Source: Zanthoxylum bungeanum
Taxonomy: Eukaryota; Streptophyta; Magnoliopsida; Sapindales; Rutaceae
Direction: 5' to 3'
Assembly (NCBI GenBank): GCA_019454045.1
Contig: SKCR01017761.1
Location: 26,804 to 90,803, forward strand
DNA: 64,000 nucleotides
Position 1 is the stretch's first letter; each line of letters begins with the position of its first letter. A model generated the notes under the pieces. That model was not told where the DNA came from. It did not search any database and saw nothing but the letters and a program-made list of their open reading frames with translations. This document shows positions 46,690-58,608 of this stretch, piece by piece. The position numbers and the translations under genes were made by a program.

Positions 46690-47572
46690 ATGGAAAACAG
46701 AATATCACTTCGTTCCATCCTTGATGAGCATAAGCTCAAAGGGGACAACTACAATAATTGGTATAGAAACCTTAAAATTGTCTTACGACAAATTGTCTTA
46801 CGACAAGAAAATATTTTCTATGTTCTTAAAAGACCATTTTCCCCTGAACCCGCAGAAGATGCTGACCAAAATACATTTGATGCTTGGAAGAAACACGTCG
46901 ATGATGATGAGCAAGCAGTTTACATAATGTTTGGCTCTATGTCAGACGAACTTCAGAAAGTTCACGAAGATATGGATGCTCAAACCATCATCTTTCACTT
47001 GAAGGAGTTGTATGCAACTTCCGTTCATACCGTGAGAAGTGTCATGTGCCTTACTCCAAACAAGGTATAAGGAAAGATCTGTTAGTGGACATGTGCTTAT
47101 GATGATTGGCCACATTGAAAAATTGGCTAACCACGGGTTCATCATGGATCATGAGATAGGTCATGATCTAATTCTTCAGTCCTTACCAAAAGACTTCTCT
47201 AACTTTATTATGCAGTTTCATCTATCTAATAAATAAGCTATTTTAGAAGAATTGCACAATCTGATAAAGCAAGCAGAAAAGGAGTTGAAACTGGAGCTTA
47301 AAACCTCCGTCATGCTTACGGGTACAGACCTGAAGCCACGAGGCCCAAAGAAAAATAAGGGCAAGGCCAAGGATCCAGATCACCTAAAGCCTAATGGTAA
47401 GGTGAAGAAGAAAAAAGGAAAGGAGAAATGTTTCTTTTATGGAAAGAATGGTCATTGGAAGAAAGACTGTAGATCCTTGAAAGCCAATGAAGCTAAGGAA
47501 GCCCAAGAGGCCAAGAAGCCCAATGCTTTAGGTATGTTGTATATGATTGAACTATATTCTCAAAAACTCTGA
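46690..47572 (+). pseudogene. B internal I gag
   Basis: Copia Gag from ATG 46690 (MENRISLRSILDEHKLKGDN). A 15-bp direct duplication at 46777-46806 repeats IVLRQ. About 5 nt are lost near 47035 compared with copy II, which shifts the frame. Gag resumes as GHIEKLANHGFIMDHEIGHD, then has a private stop after HLSNK at 47234. The zinc knuckle reads CFFYGKNGHWKKDC, with Tyr for the second Cys, the same as in copy II. Confidence 0.88.
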
Positions 47573-48110
47573 ACCTTCTACTTGGGTGCTTGACACCGGT
47601 TGTGGGACTCGCTTGTGTAACAATGTGCAGGGCCTGAGAAACAGTAGGAGACTCCGTCATGGGGAGGTTGACTTACGCATGGGTAATGGAGCAAAACTGG
47701 CTGCATTGTGCGTGGGGACTTATTAATTAGTTTTTCCGAATGGTTTAGTTTTAAACTTAGAAGATTGTGTTTATGTACCTTCTCTAGTAAAGAACATCAT
47801 TTCAATTTCTTCTTTATGTAATAAAGGCTTTTCATGCCTAATAAGTTGTAATGAATGTTCTATTATTTTCAATGAAATAAAATATGGAAATGGTATTTTG
47901 AATAATGGTATCTATGTCTTACAAACTAACAAAGAATGTTCAACCTCTAATATATACAACGTTAACTCGAATAATCTCAATGAATCACTTCTATGGCATA
48001 GTCGCTTAGGTCATATCAATGAAACAAGGATGGGTATTTCAGACCCTTCAAATATGAACCTTATGGAACTTGTGAGTCTTGTTTACTTGGTAAAATGACC
48101 AAATTACCCT
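47569..48110 (+). pseudogene. B internal I protease and GAG-pre-integrase
   Basis: The aspartic protease motif STWVLDTGCGTRLC is one base out of frame with the gag ORF. The same shift exists in copy II. A stop falls after LCVGTY near 47724. Pre-integrase sequence follows, LLWHSRLGHINETRMG at about 47985-48035, then ELVSLVYLVK in a shifted frame. Confidence 0.82.
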
Positions 48111-50610
48111 TCAAAGGTAAAGGACAGCGTGCAACGGAGACATTAGAACTCATACACTCTGATGTATACGGACCAATGTCAGTCACCACTAGAGGTGGAT
48201 TCTCTTACTTCATTACATTTATCGATGATCACTCATGATATGGGTATGTGTACCTTATGCGGTATAAATCTGAAGCCTTTGAGAAAATCAAAGTCTTCAA
48301 AGCTGAAGTAGAAAACCAGCTTAATAAAAGTATTAAGTCACTAAGGTTTGACCGAGGTGGTGAATACTTAAGCAGCGAATTTCAAGATTACTTGAGATAA
48401 AATGGCATTGTTTCCCAGTGGACTCCTCCGGAACTCTATAGCATAATGGGGTCTCCGAAAGGAGAACTCAGATATTATTAAATATGGTCCGATCAATGAT
48501 GTCAGTCAAAGATCTACCTCTTTCATTTTGGGGTCTTGCTTTAGAAACTGCAACACTACTACTAAACCAAGTTCCTTCCAAGACTGTTGGGCAAACACCA
48601 TATCAGTTATGGTCTAGGAAACGTCCTAGTCTTAGTTATCTAAGAGTTTGGGGATGTGACGTATATGTTAAGCTCACACAAACTAACAAATTGGATGATA
48701 GGGTAGTTAAATGTAAATTTATAGGATATGCCTTGAACTCAAAAGCATACGTGTTCTACGTCCCAAATGAATAAAGAACATTTCTCTCACAAAATGCTAA
48801 ATTTCTAGAGAATGAATTCCTTCTCAAGAAACATAGTGGGAGTAGACTTGACCTCGATGAGGTACGAGAAGAACAAACAAACATAAAACTAAACCCCAAG
48901 CCCCTCAAAATGGCAGCGACGGAACAACCATAAGGTTATGAACTTAGAAGGTCTTGTAGGGAAAAACTTGAGCCTGAAAGATATGGTTTCCATATTGATG
49001 AGGAACATGATCAGGTTATTGATAATGACGATCCCACCAGTTATGACGAAGTAATGTGTGACATTGATTCAGTCAAGTGGCTTGAGGCTATGAAATCTGA
49101 AATAGACTCTATGTATCAGAATCAAGTCTGTGACTTGGTGGATGCACCTGAAGGGATAAAACCCATAGGCTACAAGTGGATTTACAAGCGTAAAACTGAT
49201 GTAGAAGGCAACATCCAAACCTATAAGGCTAGGTTGGTGGCGAAAGTTTATAGACAAATCCAATGAATTGACTATGACGAAACCTTCTTGCATGTTGCAA
49301 TGATAAAGTCCATTCAAATTTTACTGGAACTAGCTGCACACTTTGATTATGAGATTTGGCAGATGGATGTCAAAACAACCTTCCTTAATGGGAACCTCGT
49401 AGAGAAAGTCTATATGACAAAACCTGGGAGGTTTGTATCTAAGGATGATCATAATAAAGTATGCAAGCTTAAACGATCCATTTATGTACTCAAGCAAGCC
49501 TCCATAAGTTGGAATATACGATTTGATAAGACAATCAAAGAATTTGACTTCATCAAAAATATAGACGAGCCTTGTGTTTACAGGAAAAGTAGTGGGAGTG
49601 CTGTTTTATTTCTTGTATTATATGTCGATGACATATTAATCATCGGGAATGATATTCCCATGATGCAAGCCACCAAGCAATGGTTATCTCAAAAATTCTC
49701 CATGAACGATTTGGGAGAAGCAGCCTACATCCTCGGCATTAAGATCTACCGTAATACATCTAAGAGGTTATTAGGACTTTCTCAATCTACATACATAGAT
49801 AAAGTTTTGAAAAGATTCAAAATGGAAGATTTCAAAAGAGGTAATTTACCTACTTGTCATAGAATCAAATTATCTAAGGAGCAATGTCCACATACTCCTT
49901 CAGATAGAGAGCGTATGAGTAGGATCCCTTATGCTTCAGCAATAGGATCGATCATGTACGTCATGCTATGTACAATAGCTGATGTCTCTTATGCTCTTAG
50001 CATAACGAGTAGGTATCAGACAAATCCTGGTGAGAAACACTAGGCAGCTGTCAAAACAATCCTCAAACATCTGAGAAGAACTAATGATGTGTTCTTGATA
50101 TACGGAGATTGTTCTGAGATAAAAGTCATTGGTTATTGTGATGCGAGCTTTCAGACTGATATGGATGACAGCTGATCGCAAATAGGATATCTGTTTACTT
50201 TGAATGGCGGTGCTGTCAGTTGGAAAAGCTCAAAGCAGTCAACTACAGCGGACTCCACCACTGAAGCCGAGTATATTGCAGCATCTGAGGCAGCTAAAGA
50301 AGCAGTCTGGATAAAGAAGTTCATCACGGAGCTGGAAGTGCTTCCCGTAATAAAAAATGACATCATGATGTACTGTGACAACACGGGCGCCATTGCTCAA
50401 TCAAAAGAACCAATGTCCCACCAGAAATCCAAGCATGTACTCAGGCGATTTCATCTCATCAGGGAGATTGTTGAGAGAAAAGAAGTTATTATAGAGAAAA
50501 TACCCACAGAAGATAATCTTGCAGATTCTCTTACTAAAGGGCTGACTCAACAAAAGCATGATAGGCACACCCGAGAGTATGATGTCCAGATTCATACTAG
50601 TTGGCTATAG
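48111..50610 (+). pseudogene. B internal I integrase, RT and RNase H
   Basis: Integrase shows IHSDVYGPMSV and SLRFDRGGEYLSSEF. The expected catalytic Glu block is garbled near 48450. From about 48484 to 50610 one frame continues, with in-frame stops near 48772, 48931, 49264, 50041 and 50173. RT has FDYEIWQMDVKTTFLNGNL, RSIYVLKQAS and VLYVDDILIIGND. RNase H has VIGYCDASFQTD, TTEAEYIAASEAAKEA and YCDNTGAIAQSKEP and ends HTSWL. It is better preserved than the A copies but not functional. Confidence 0.9.
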
Positions 50611-50612
50611 TG

Positions 50613-50624
50613 CAAGTGGGAGAT
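50613..50624 (+). other. Polypurine tract of B internal I
   Basis: CAAGTGGGAGAT directly before TGTTAG of the middle LTR. Confidence 0.85.
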
Positions 50625-52589
50625 TGTTAGAGATATGTCATATACCCAACTTGTGGATGGCCTATATGTACATGTATTTGTAATATTTTCATTACTTAAT
50701 AAAATGGAAATCTTTATTATACATGTCTTACATAACTTATATGAATCATCAAACACTGTAATAAAGCCCTTAGAGTAATAAGATGATGGCTTCCATGCCT
50801 TATGAGAATCATTACTCTCAAACGTTCCTAGTCATAGTTTTTTGAATAATCTGGGCGTTCACAAAGCGAAGAGACTAGCATGATGATATGATCCACCCTT
50901 AAGTGGGGTAGCCGATCTTATAGGATACTAGCGGAGATCCGTCCGCTTGGTGTATCACATGGATGCATGAGTTTCTCGTGTCTATCGAACTGACCGCCGA
51001 AAGTTTTCACATGGAGTGTTTATCCCATGTGTCTGTGAGAACTTTCATGTATCGATTGTATGACTAGTCCTTAGACTTGAGGTCTTTACAATCTTATAAG
51101 TGGATCAAATAACTTTGACATTCTCCTACCCCGGTTCAAAAAATCCGATCATAAGGGTATGATTGGGTCATTTGTTGAAACACATGAAGTTTGTAAAGAT
51201 ACAACAGAGAATCGCCACTCTCTCGGATAATATTTTCTTATAAGAGTAGTATTCCTGTTCGCGGGTTGATATGTGTGATCAGTGTTTGAGACTGTGGGCG
51301 TAGTGGAAGAATCATATGAGATTCTTGGGTTAGGACGATTCATAACAATATTAACATCATACCTTTGACTATATGAGTAGACATTTTCCATACCCTAGGT
51401 CAAACGGTGGGGATATAGTGAGGCGATGGACCGTATCATATGTAAATCACATACAGAATGGGTATATATCTTTCCTTCTCATTTGGGGGCCTTGGCATGT
51501 TGCTAGATGTCAACCTTGGTCATTGAAATCGAACGACCATCTGATCGGAGGATAATTTATGTTTGATTAAATTATCACGATTCATTTCATGTCCAACTTT
51601 AAGGGAACCCAAAAAGTCACACACAACAAAGTCGAAATCAATGGTTAACAGTGCACAGTACAAGTTTAACAGCATATATGATTATTGTAGGAATTTTTCA
51701 TAAATGGTTCAATGTGTTTAATTATTGAACAGATCATTTATGAGGTTCTATAATGGCTTAGGGATTGGTGAATGACGATAGGGGCACTTTGGGAATTGGA
51801 ATAAATAAAAAATTAAAAAAATATGAATAATAATGTGAATAGTAATGTGAATAGTAATTTGTTTTTTTTTATTGTTATTGTTTTGAATTCCAATTCGGCC
51901 CAAACTCTTATTAGGGTTTTATATTCTCATTAAACCACTAAATTAAGATCCAATGGCTAAGATTAAATTAGCATTTATCCCACATCGGATTCTTAATTAA
52001 TTTTGTTGTCTTTGGAGCACCTATATAAACCCAAAGAATTCTACACAAATTTTTGCACCAAACCTTTCATATCTTGGGTTTATATAAGTGAGCAACTCTA
52101 AAGTTTAAGAATAAGCCACTGATTTTGAGGATCCTTAAGTATAATTAAATAGAGGAACCTTGAGTTAAAAGTTTTGAGGTATTTTCCTAGGCTAGAACCA
52201 AGGGCAAAATACCCAAGCACTCAAGGCGTAGTCTTGCCGTTGAGTTTTGGCTTTGGTGTGTGCACCTTTGGAGGCCACACACTTGGGTGGCTCTTTGGAA
52301 CATGGAAGAGCTTGCTGAGTTCGAGAAAAGCTTGTAGATTGGAGGGAGGACTGGAGGAGTCTTCAATTCAAGTAAGTCATTTTCTTTCTTTATTTTTAAT
52401 TAGAGTTCTTATGATAGTTAGTGTTTAAGTTTATATTCTTTGCATGTTTATGAGTTTTTATGCTTAGAATATATAGTAACAAGCCTAGGCTTGTAGAATA
52501 ATCAAAACAAATGGGTCTTAGGAAAAGGGATAGCGGCATCATAATTTTATTTATTAAATTTTCCGCTGCGTACTCGCGGCCGCTTTTCA
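50625..52589 (+). mobile_element. B-tandem middle LTR (shared)
   Basis: A complete 1,965-bp LTR, TGTTAGAGATATG...TTCA. It has a polypurine tract on its left and a primer-binding site plus a full leader on its right. It therefore serves as 3' LTR of internal I and 5' LTR of internal II at once. It carries a TATATAAA box at 52022 and a short GTGAATAGTAAT duplication near 51835. Confidence 0.93.
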
Positions 52590-52593
52590 TTAG

Positions 52594-52607
52594 TGGTATC
52601 AGCGCGC
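52594..52607 (+). other. Primer-binding site of B internal II
   Basis: TGGTATCAGCGCGC follows the middle LTR after four bases. Its presence shows that a second internal region begins here, not flanking host DNA. Confidence 0.85.
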
Positions 52608-53973
52608 CATTTGTGTTTTGATTAGTTCTCTCTCATTTGAACTTGAAATTGGTTGTGTAAAAGCTCGTTGGAAAGCTAACACCCTGAAATTAATTTTAGG
52701 CATAAGTTTTGCAAGATTTGGTTAAGATTTGAATTGTGAAATTGCATTTAAAGTTCACGCATCTGTAAAAAAAAGTGAATAGTAAATTTATTTGATTAAA
52801 ATAAAATGCAATATCATAATTAAATATTAATCAAAGTTATTTAATGCCTAAAATAATTCCAACATATTAAAACTCATATGCTTGATGATTCTATGTATGA
52901 TTAGAATTGGCATGATTATTTTAGGGTGCAAACATCTAGATACTTTGTAAGGAAATAAAGAGTGTATTGCCTATCCCTTAGCTAAGTAATTATTCCGTGA
53001 TGAACTTAGAGATTTATTACATTTAAGGCTAATAAATATAAATCACTTGTTTGTAATAAAGACATTATAAAAGATACAAGTGGGGTGAGACCAAGGCATT
53101 AATAAAACTTTCCAAACTAAAGTTAATTTAACCAAAAGTATTACTAGAGTTAGATAATGATTTGGTGTCTTCCTTCACTCACTACCTTTTTATAGCCAAA
53201 AGGAAAAGCTGTGAAGACATCTAGATAATCATTTACTCAATGCTAACCTTAAAGCATATTTAAAGTGTTGGACTAATTTGGAGGATCTACTGTTTATTCC
53301 TGTCACCAAGTTAATAAGAGCCTAAGAGGTAAGGGTATTTAAGAGAGTTCGCTCCACCCTCCCTCTGGGGAATTTTCAATCGAGGAATCCATTTGACAGT
53401 TATTCACTTAAACTTGCTAAAATCCTCAATAATAATTTAAGTCTAAAGTTTGCCTCCCATTGTAAAGTATAGACCCAAAGGGCTTAAACCGTATTGGCAA
53501 GACTAGGCTTTACCAGACAGACCAATACCAATTTGTCCCTAAATCATACTATTGACAATGGTTCGACTTTTCTAAGTCATAAGACGCAGCGACCCTTAGG
53601 CATGGTCTTATAACTTAGTGGAAAAGATTGAGTGTCTACGAGGACTAGCATAAGTTATGGCATGCTTGATTGCCCAACCCAAAGATAAGGAATTGTGATT
53701 TATATCATAAATTGGTTGGGAACCAACCTAATTATCGTATTTTATAACGACCGGCCCTAGTCGGAGTTATGAAATGATGATAATGGGATCCTTGCCCACA
53801 AGAAATCCATCATATTGGGGTTGATGCGATTTGCTTAAAATTTTAATACAATTGAGTGGGAGCAACTTCTTAATATTAAAAGCCCATTTTATTATACAAC
53901 ATTAATGAAAACATATTCTAAATTTTACCATTCTCTCTTAACAGGTGGGTTAAAATATTTCACAAACATTCAA
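52608..53973 (+). other. B internal II, 5' leader
   Basis: A non-coding leader homologous to 45326-46689, with the same order of landmarks (CCTCCCTCTGGGGAATTTTC, CGACCGGCCCTAGTCGGAG). Confidence 0.75.
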
Positions 53974-54846
53974 ATGGAAAACAGAATATCAATGCGTTCC
54001 ATCATTGATGAGTATAAGCTCAAATGGGACAACTACAATGACTGGTTTAGAAACCTTAAAATTATCTTACGACAAGAAAAGATTTTCTATGTTCTTGAAA
54101 GACCATTTCCCCCTGAACCCGCAGAAGATGCTGACCAAAATACATTTGATGCTTGGAATAAACACGTCGATGATGATGAGCAAGCAGTTTACATAATGTT
54201 TGGCTCTATGTCGGACGAACTTCTGAAAGCTCACGAAGATATGGATGCTCAAACCATCATCTTTCACTTGAAGGAGTTGTATGTAACTTTCGTTCATACC
54301 GTGAGATTCCAAGTGTCATGTGCCTTATTCCAAACAAGGTATAAGGAATGATTTGTTAGTGGACATGTACTTAAGATTATTGGCAACATTGAAAAATTGG
54401 CCAACCTCGGGTTCATCATGGATCATGAGATAGGTCACGATCTAATTCTTCAGTCTTTACCAAAAGACTTCTCTAACTTTATTATGCAGTTTCATCTGTT
54501 TAATAAAGAAGCTACTTTAGCATAATTGCACAATCTGATAAAGTAAGAAGAGAAGGACTTGAAACCGGAGCTTAAAACCTCTGTCATGCTTACGGGTACG
54601 GACCTGAAGCCACGAGGCCCAAAGAAAAATAAGGGCAAGGCCAAGGATCCAGATCACCTAAAGCCTAATGGTAAGGTGAAGAAGAAAAAAGGAAAGGAGA
54701 AATGTTTCTTTTATGGAAAGAATGGTCATTGGAAGAAAGACTGCAGATCCTTGAAAGCCAATGAAGCTAAGGAAGCCCAAGAGGCCAAGAAGCCCAATGC
54801 TTCAGGTATGTTGTATATGATTGAACTATATTCTCAAAAACTCTGA
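53974..54846 (+). pseudogene. B internal II gag
   Basis: Gag starts at ATG 53974 (MENRISMRSIIDEYKLKWD) and reads through VSCALFQTRYKE without the frameshift seen in copy I. It then hits a private TGA near 54349. Later stops lie in the linker before MKPELKTSVMLTGTDLK. The zinc knuckle is again CFFYGKNGHWKKDC. It lacks the 15-bp duplication of copy I. Confidence 0.88.
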
Positions 54847-56680
54847 ACCTTCTACTTGGGTGCTTGACACCGGTTGTGGGACTCGCTTGTGTAACAATGT
54901 GCAGGGCCTGAGAAACAGTAGGAGACATTAGAACTCATACATTCTGATGTATGCGGACCAATGCTAGTCACCGCTAGAGGTGGATTCTCTTACTTCATTA
55001 CCTTTATCGATGATCACTCGCGATATGGGTATGTGTACCTTATGATGTACAAATCTGAAGACTTTGAGAAATTCAAAGTCTTTAAAGCTGAAGTAGAAAA
55101 ATAGCTTAATAAAAGTATTAAGTCACTAAGGTCTGACCGAGGTGGTGAATACTTAAGCGACGAATTTCAAGATTACTTGAGAGAAAATGGCATTGTTTCC
55201 CAGTGGACTCCTCCGGGAACTCCACAGCATAATGGGGTCTCCGAAAGGAGAAATCAGACATTTTTAGATATGGTTCGATCAATGATGCCAGACATGGATC
55301 TACCTTTTTCCTTTTGGGACTTGCTTTAGAAACTGCAACACTACTACTAAACCAAGTTCCTTCCAAGACTGTTAGTCAAACACCATATGAGTTATGGTAT
55401 GGGAAACGTCCTAGTCTTAGTTATCTAAGAGTTTGGGGATGTGACGCATATGTTAAGCTCACACAAACTAACAAATTGGATGATAGGGCAGTTAAATGTA
55501 AGTTTGTAGGATATGCCTTGAACTCAAGATCATACGTGTTCTACGTCCTAAATGAACAAAGAACATTTGTCTCACGAAATGCTAAATTTCTAGAGAATGA
55601 ATTCCTTCTCAAGAAACATAGTGGGAATAGACTTGACCTCGATGAGGTACGAGAAGAAAAAAATAACATAGATCTAAATCCCAGGCCCCTCAAAAGGGCA
55701 TCGACAAAACAACCACAAGGTTATCAACTTAGAAGGTCTGGTAGGGAAAGACATGAGCCTGAAAGATATGGTTTCAATATTTATGAGGAACATGATCAGG
55801 TCATTGATAACGACGATCCCACCAGTTATGACGAAGCAATGCGTGACATTGATTCAGTCAAGTGGCTTGAGGCTATGAAATCCGAAATAGACTCTATGTA
55901 TCAGAATCAAGTCTAGGACTTGGTGGATGCACCTCAAGGGATAAAATCCATAGGCTGTAAGTGGATTTACAAGCGTAAAATTGATACAGAAGGCAACATC
56001 CAAACTTATAAGGCTAGGTTGGTGGCGAAAGGTTATAGACAAATCCAAGGAATTGACTATGACGAAACCTTCTCGCCTGTTGCAATGATAAAGTCCATTC
56101 GAATTTTACTGGCACTAGCTACACACTTTGATTATGAGATTTGGCAGATGGATGTCAAAACAGCCTTCCTTAATGGGAACCTCATAGAGGAAGTCTATTT
56201 GACACAACCTGAGGGGTTTGCCTCTAAGGATGATCATAATAAAGTATGCAAGCTTAAACGATCCATTTATGGACTCAAGCAAGCCTCCAGAAGTTTGAAT
56301 ATACGATTTGATGAGACGATCAAAGAATTTGACTTCATCAAAAATGTAGACGAGCCTTGTGTTTACAGGAAAAGTAGTGGGAGTGCTGTTGTATTTCTTG
56401 TATTATATATCGATGACATATTAATCACTGGGAATGATATTCCCATGATGCAAGCCACCAAGCAATGGTTATCTTAGAATTTCTCCTTGAAATATTTGGG
56501 AGAAGCAGACAACATCCTCGGCATTAAGATCTACCGTAATAGATCTAAGAGGTTGTTAGGACTTTCTCAATCTATATACATAGATAAAGTTTTGAAAAGA
56601 TTCAAAATGGAAGATTCCAAAAGAGGTAATTTACCTACTTGTCATGGAATCAAATTATCTAATGAGCAATGTCCAAATAT
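54847..56680 (+). pseudogene. B internal II pol, deleted and truncated
   Basis: The protease begins (STWVLDTGCGTRLC) and is then joined to integrase by a 489-bp deletion at 54921-54926. Integrase keeps SLRSDRGGEYLSDEF and GVSERRNQTFL (Glu present), then is frameshifted near 55315. RT shows IDYDETFSPVAMIKS, MDVKTAFLNGNLIEE, RSIYGLKQASRS and a YIDD catalytic box (VLYIDDILITGND). Stops lie at 55914 and 56475. The sequence is cut at 56680 by insertion of A3, so RNase H and the 3' LTR are not in the window. Confidence 0.9.
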
Positions 56681-58593
56681 TGTTGGACAATTATGACCTA
56701 TAGCATCACTATTTGTACAGAACATTGTGTTGTTGTACAAATTAACTATGTGACAAAGTAAATTGCTCTTTTATCATTTGTAATTGGATTATCAGGATAT
56801 ATAAATGATAAAAGTCCATATGATTAGTTCCGGATTAATAAGATATGAGACAGTATTAATCCACTAAGGTTTAATCATTAAAACATCCCTAGTCATAGTA
56901 TTATCGAGATTGGACATCGATAATGCAGAATAGACTAGTATTGCACTTGTGCGTGTTATGGGAGCATAACAGCATAGTTCTCATATATTTGGGTATTGGA
57001 TACTCATGCAAGTGTAATATGAGGTTGTGTTTACCGATGGTACGGAAACAACTTCGCTCTGGATAAACCCCTCGGAATTCCATTGGTAGTATGACTATGT
57101 GTCTATGGAAGTCCGAATCAGGGTAGGTGTATTTGATCTTAACCTGAGACTTACATCGCTAATACTTGCGACAATCAATATACTTTGGTTTTGGTCGTCC
57201 AAGGCTTTAACAGGTTCTGTGTACGCCTCTTCTGGGTATATTGAGAATCGTAGTGTATTGGGTGTGATGTCAAGATGGAAGTATCACTCTAGTCATATGG
57301 AGATGATGTTCACGTAGGATACGGAACTGGTGCTCTTATATGTTGTAGCTATCGGAATATTATGACTAGGTCATGTTTATCCGATTATAGAGACTAGTTA
57401 CCAGAGATCCGATATGTGCTTCGTACGGGGCAGACACAATACGCAATACTACGTATAGTACGCCTGATATAGATTACATATTCCTTTAAGAATATTTCTG
57501 GAGAATTGGGTAGGCACCGTGCTTTGCTAGAAGCCAACCATGTCTTGTAAATCGGTAAAAACGTTGTACTAGGTACGTACGTTTTCTGATAGTCCGACGA
57601 CCGGATTTACTGCCAACATATCCGGGGATCTCATGGGTCGTTTCCCAAAGATTCACCGTCAGACATAATTAATCTGGGATTAATTATATGAGAGAGAAAA
57701 TTAATCTAGGATTAATTACGGAGATATTTTATCTGGGATAAAATATTATTTAAAGAGAGAGAACTATTAATTTGGAATTAATCGATAAAATAATATATTC
57801 GATATATTAAACGAAATTGGATTTCGACACGGAATAAAAATTAGATTTTAATTCGGGCGAACGAGTTAATTTAGAATTAATTTGCTAGCGATGTGAATAG
57901 TAATTTTGCTAGGCATTATTATTTAATTAAATTTGATTTAATTACGTCGCAACAGAAAATTCGTTAATTCGGAATTAGCGAACCCGAGCCCGGGAGTGTT
58001 TGCGGGCCCACTCGCATTTCGAATCAAGTGGGGCCCACAAGTCACATCACGCGTCTCATCATTAGTCATTCTTGTGATGGAAGTCATATCAACTTTGAGT
58101 GATGTGATGCTTGTCACTTTTGTGATTGATGGAAATGGTTGAAGACTTAAAGTCTTGTACCAAATTTTGAATTTGAGAATTGGTTTTAGTTTTTTGAAAA
58201 CAAACCAACACAACATCATCTCTCTTCTCTCCCTACCTCACGGCTTTGAGCCATTTCTCTCCCAAATATTTTTCCTTTTGCCGTGAGCAACACAAGGATG
58301 AATATGAAGAATTGTTGCAATTTTTCAAGAGTGGTAGCACACCAAAGGAGTCTTACAAAGGTGATAGGGAAACCCATTCACGAGCATGGAATCCACACTC
58401 AAAGCTTGGAGCTTGAAGACAATACATGGAGCATAAAATGGAGCTTGACCGAGAGCTTCAATGGAGCTAGAAAATTTTTGTGTTTCATCGCATCGCAAAT
58501 CCGATCAAAGTGAGTATTTCCGCAACTTTACGTTGTTGTATTCGCACTTTTCATAGCTTAAATTGATCTTGGTTTGACCTAGAAAACCCAACA
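56681..58593 (+). mobile_element. A3 5' LTR, Copia family A
   Basis: A 1,913-bp LTR, TGTTGGACAATTATGACC...CCCAACA, in plus orientation and homologous to the reverse complements of the A1 and A2 LTRs. It interrupts the RT of B internal II. The five bases before it are AATAT; a matching copy would follow its 3' LTR outside the window, if that LTR exists. Confidence 0.92.
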
Positions 58594-58594
58594 A

Positions 58595-58608
58595 TGGTAT
58601 CAAGAGCC
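58595..58608 (+). other. Primer-binding site of A3
   Basis: TGGTATCAAGAGCC, one base after the LTR. It is an initiator tRNA-Met-type site, the closest of the three family A copies to the canonical sequence. Confidence 0.85.

Noticed and set aside
47560..47580. Programmed frameshift between gag and protease in family B
   Set aside because: The offset is +1 and no canonical slippery heptamer is present. A shared indel in a defective parent is simpler.
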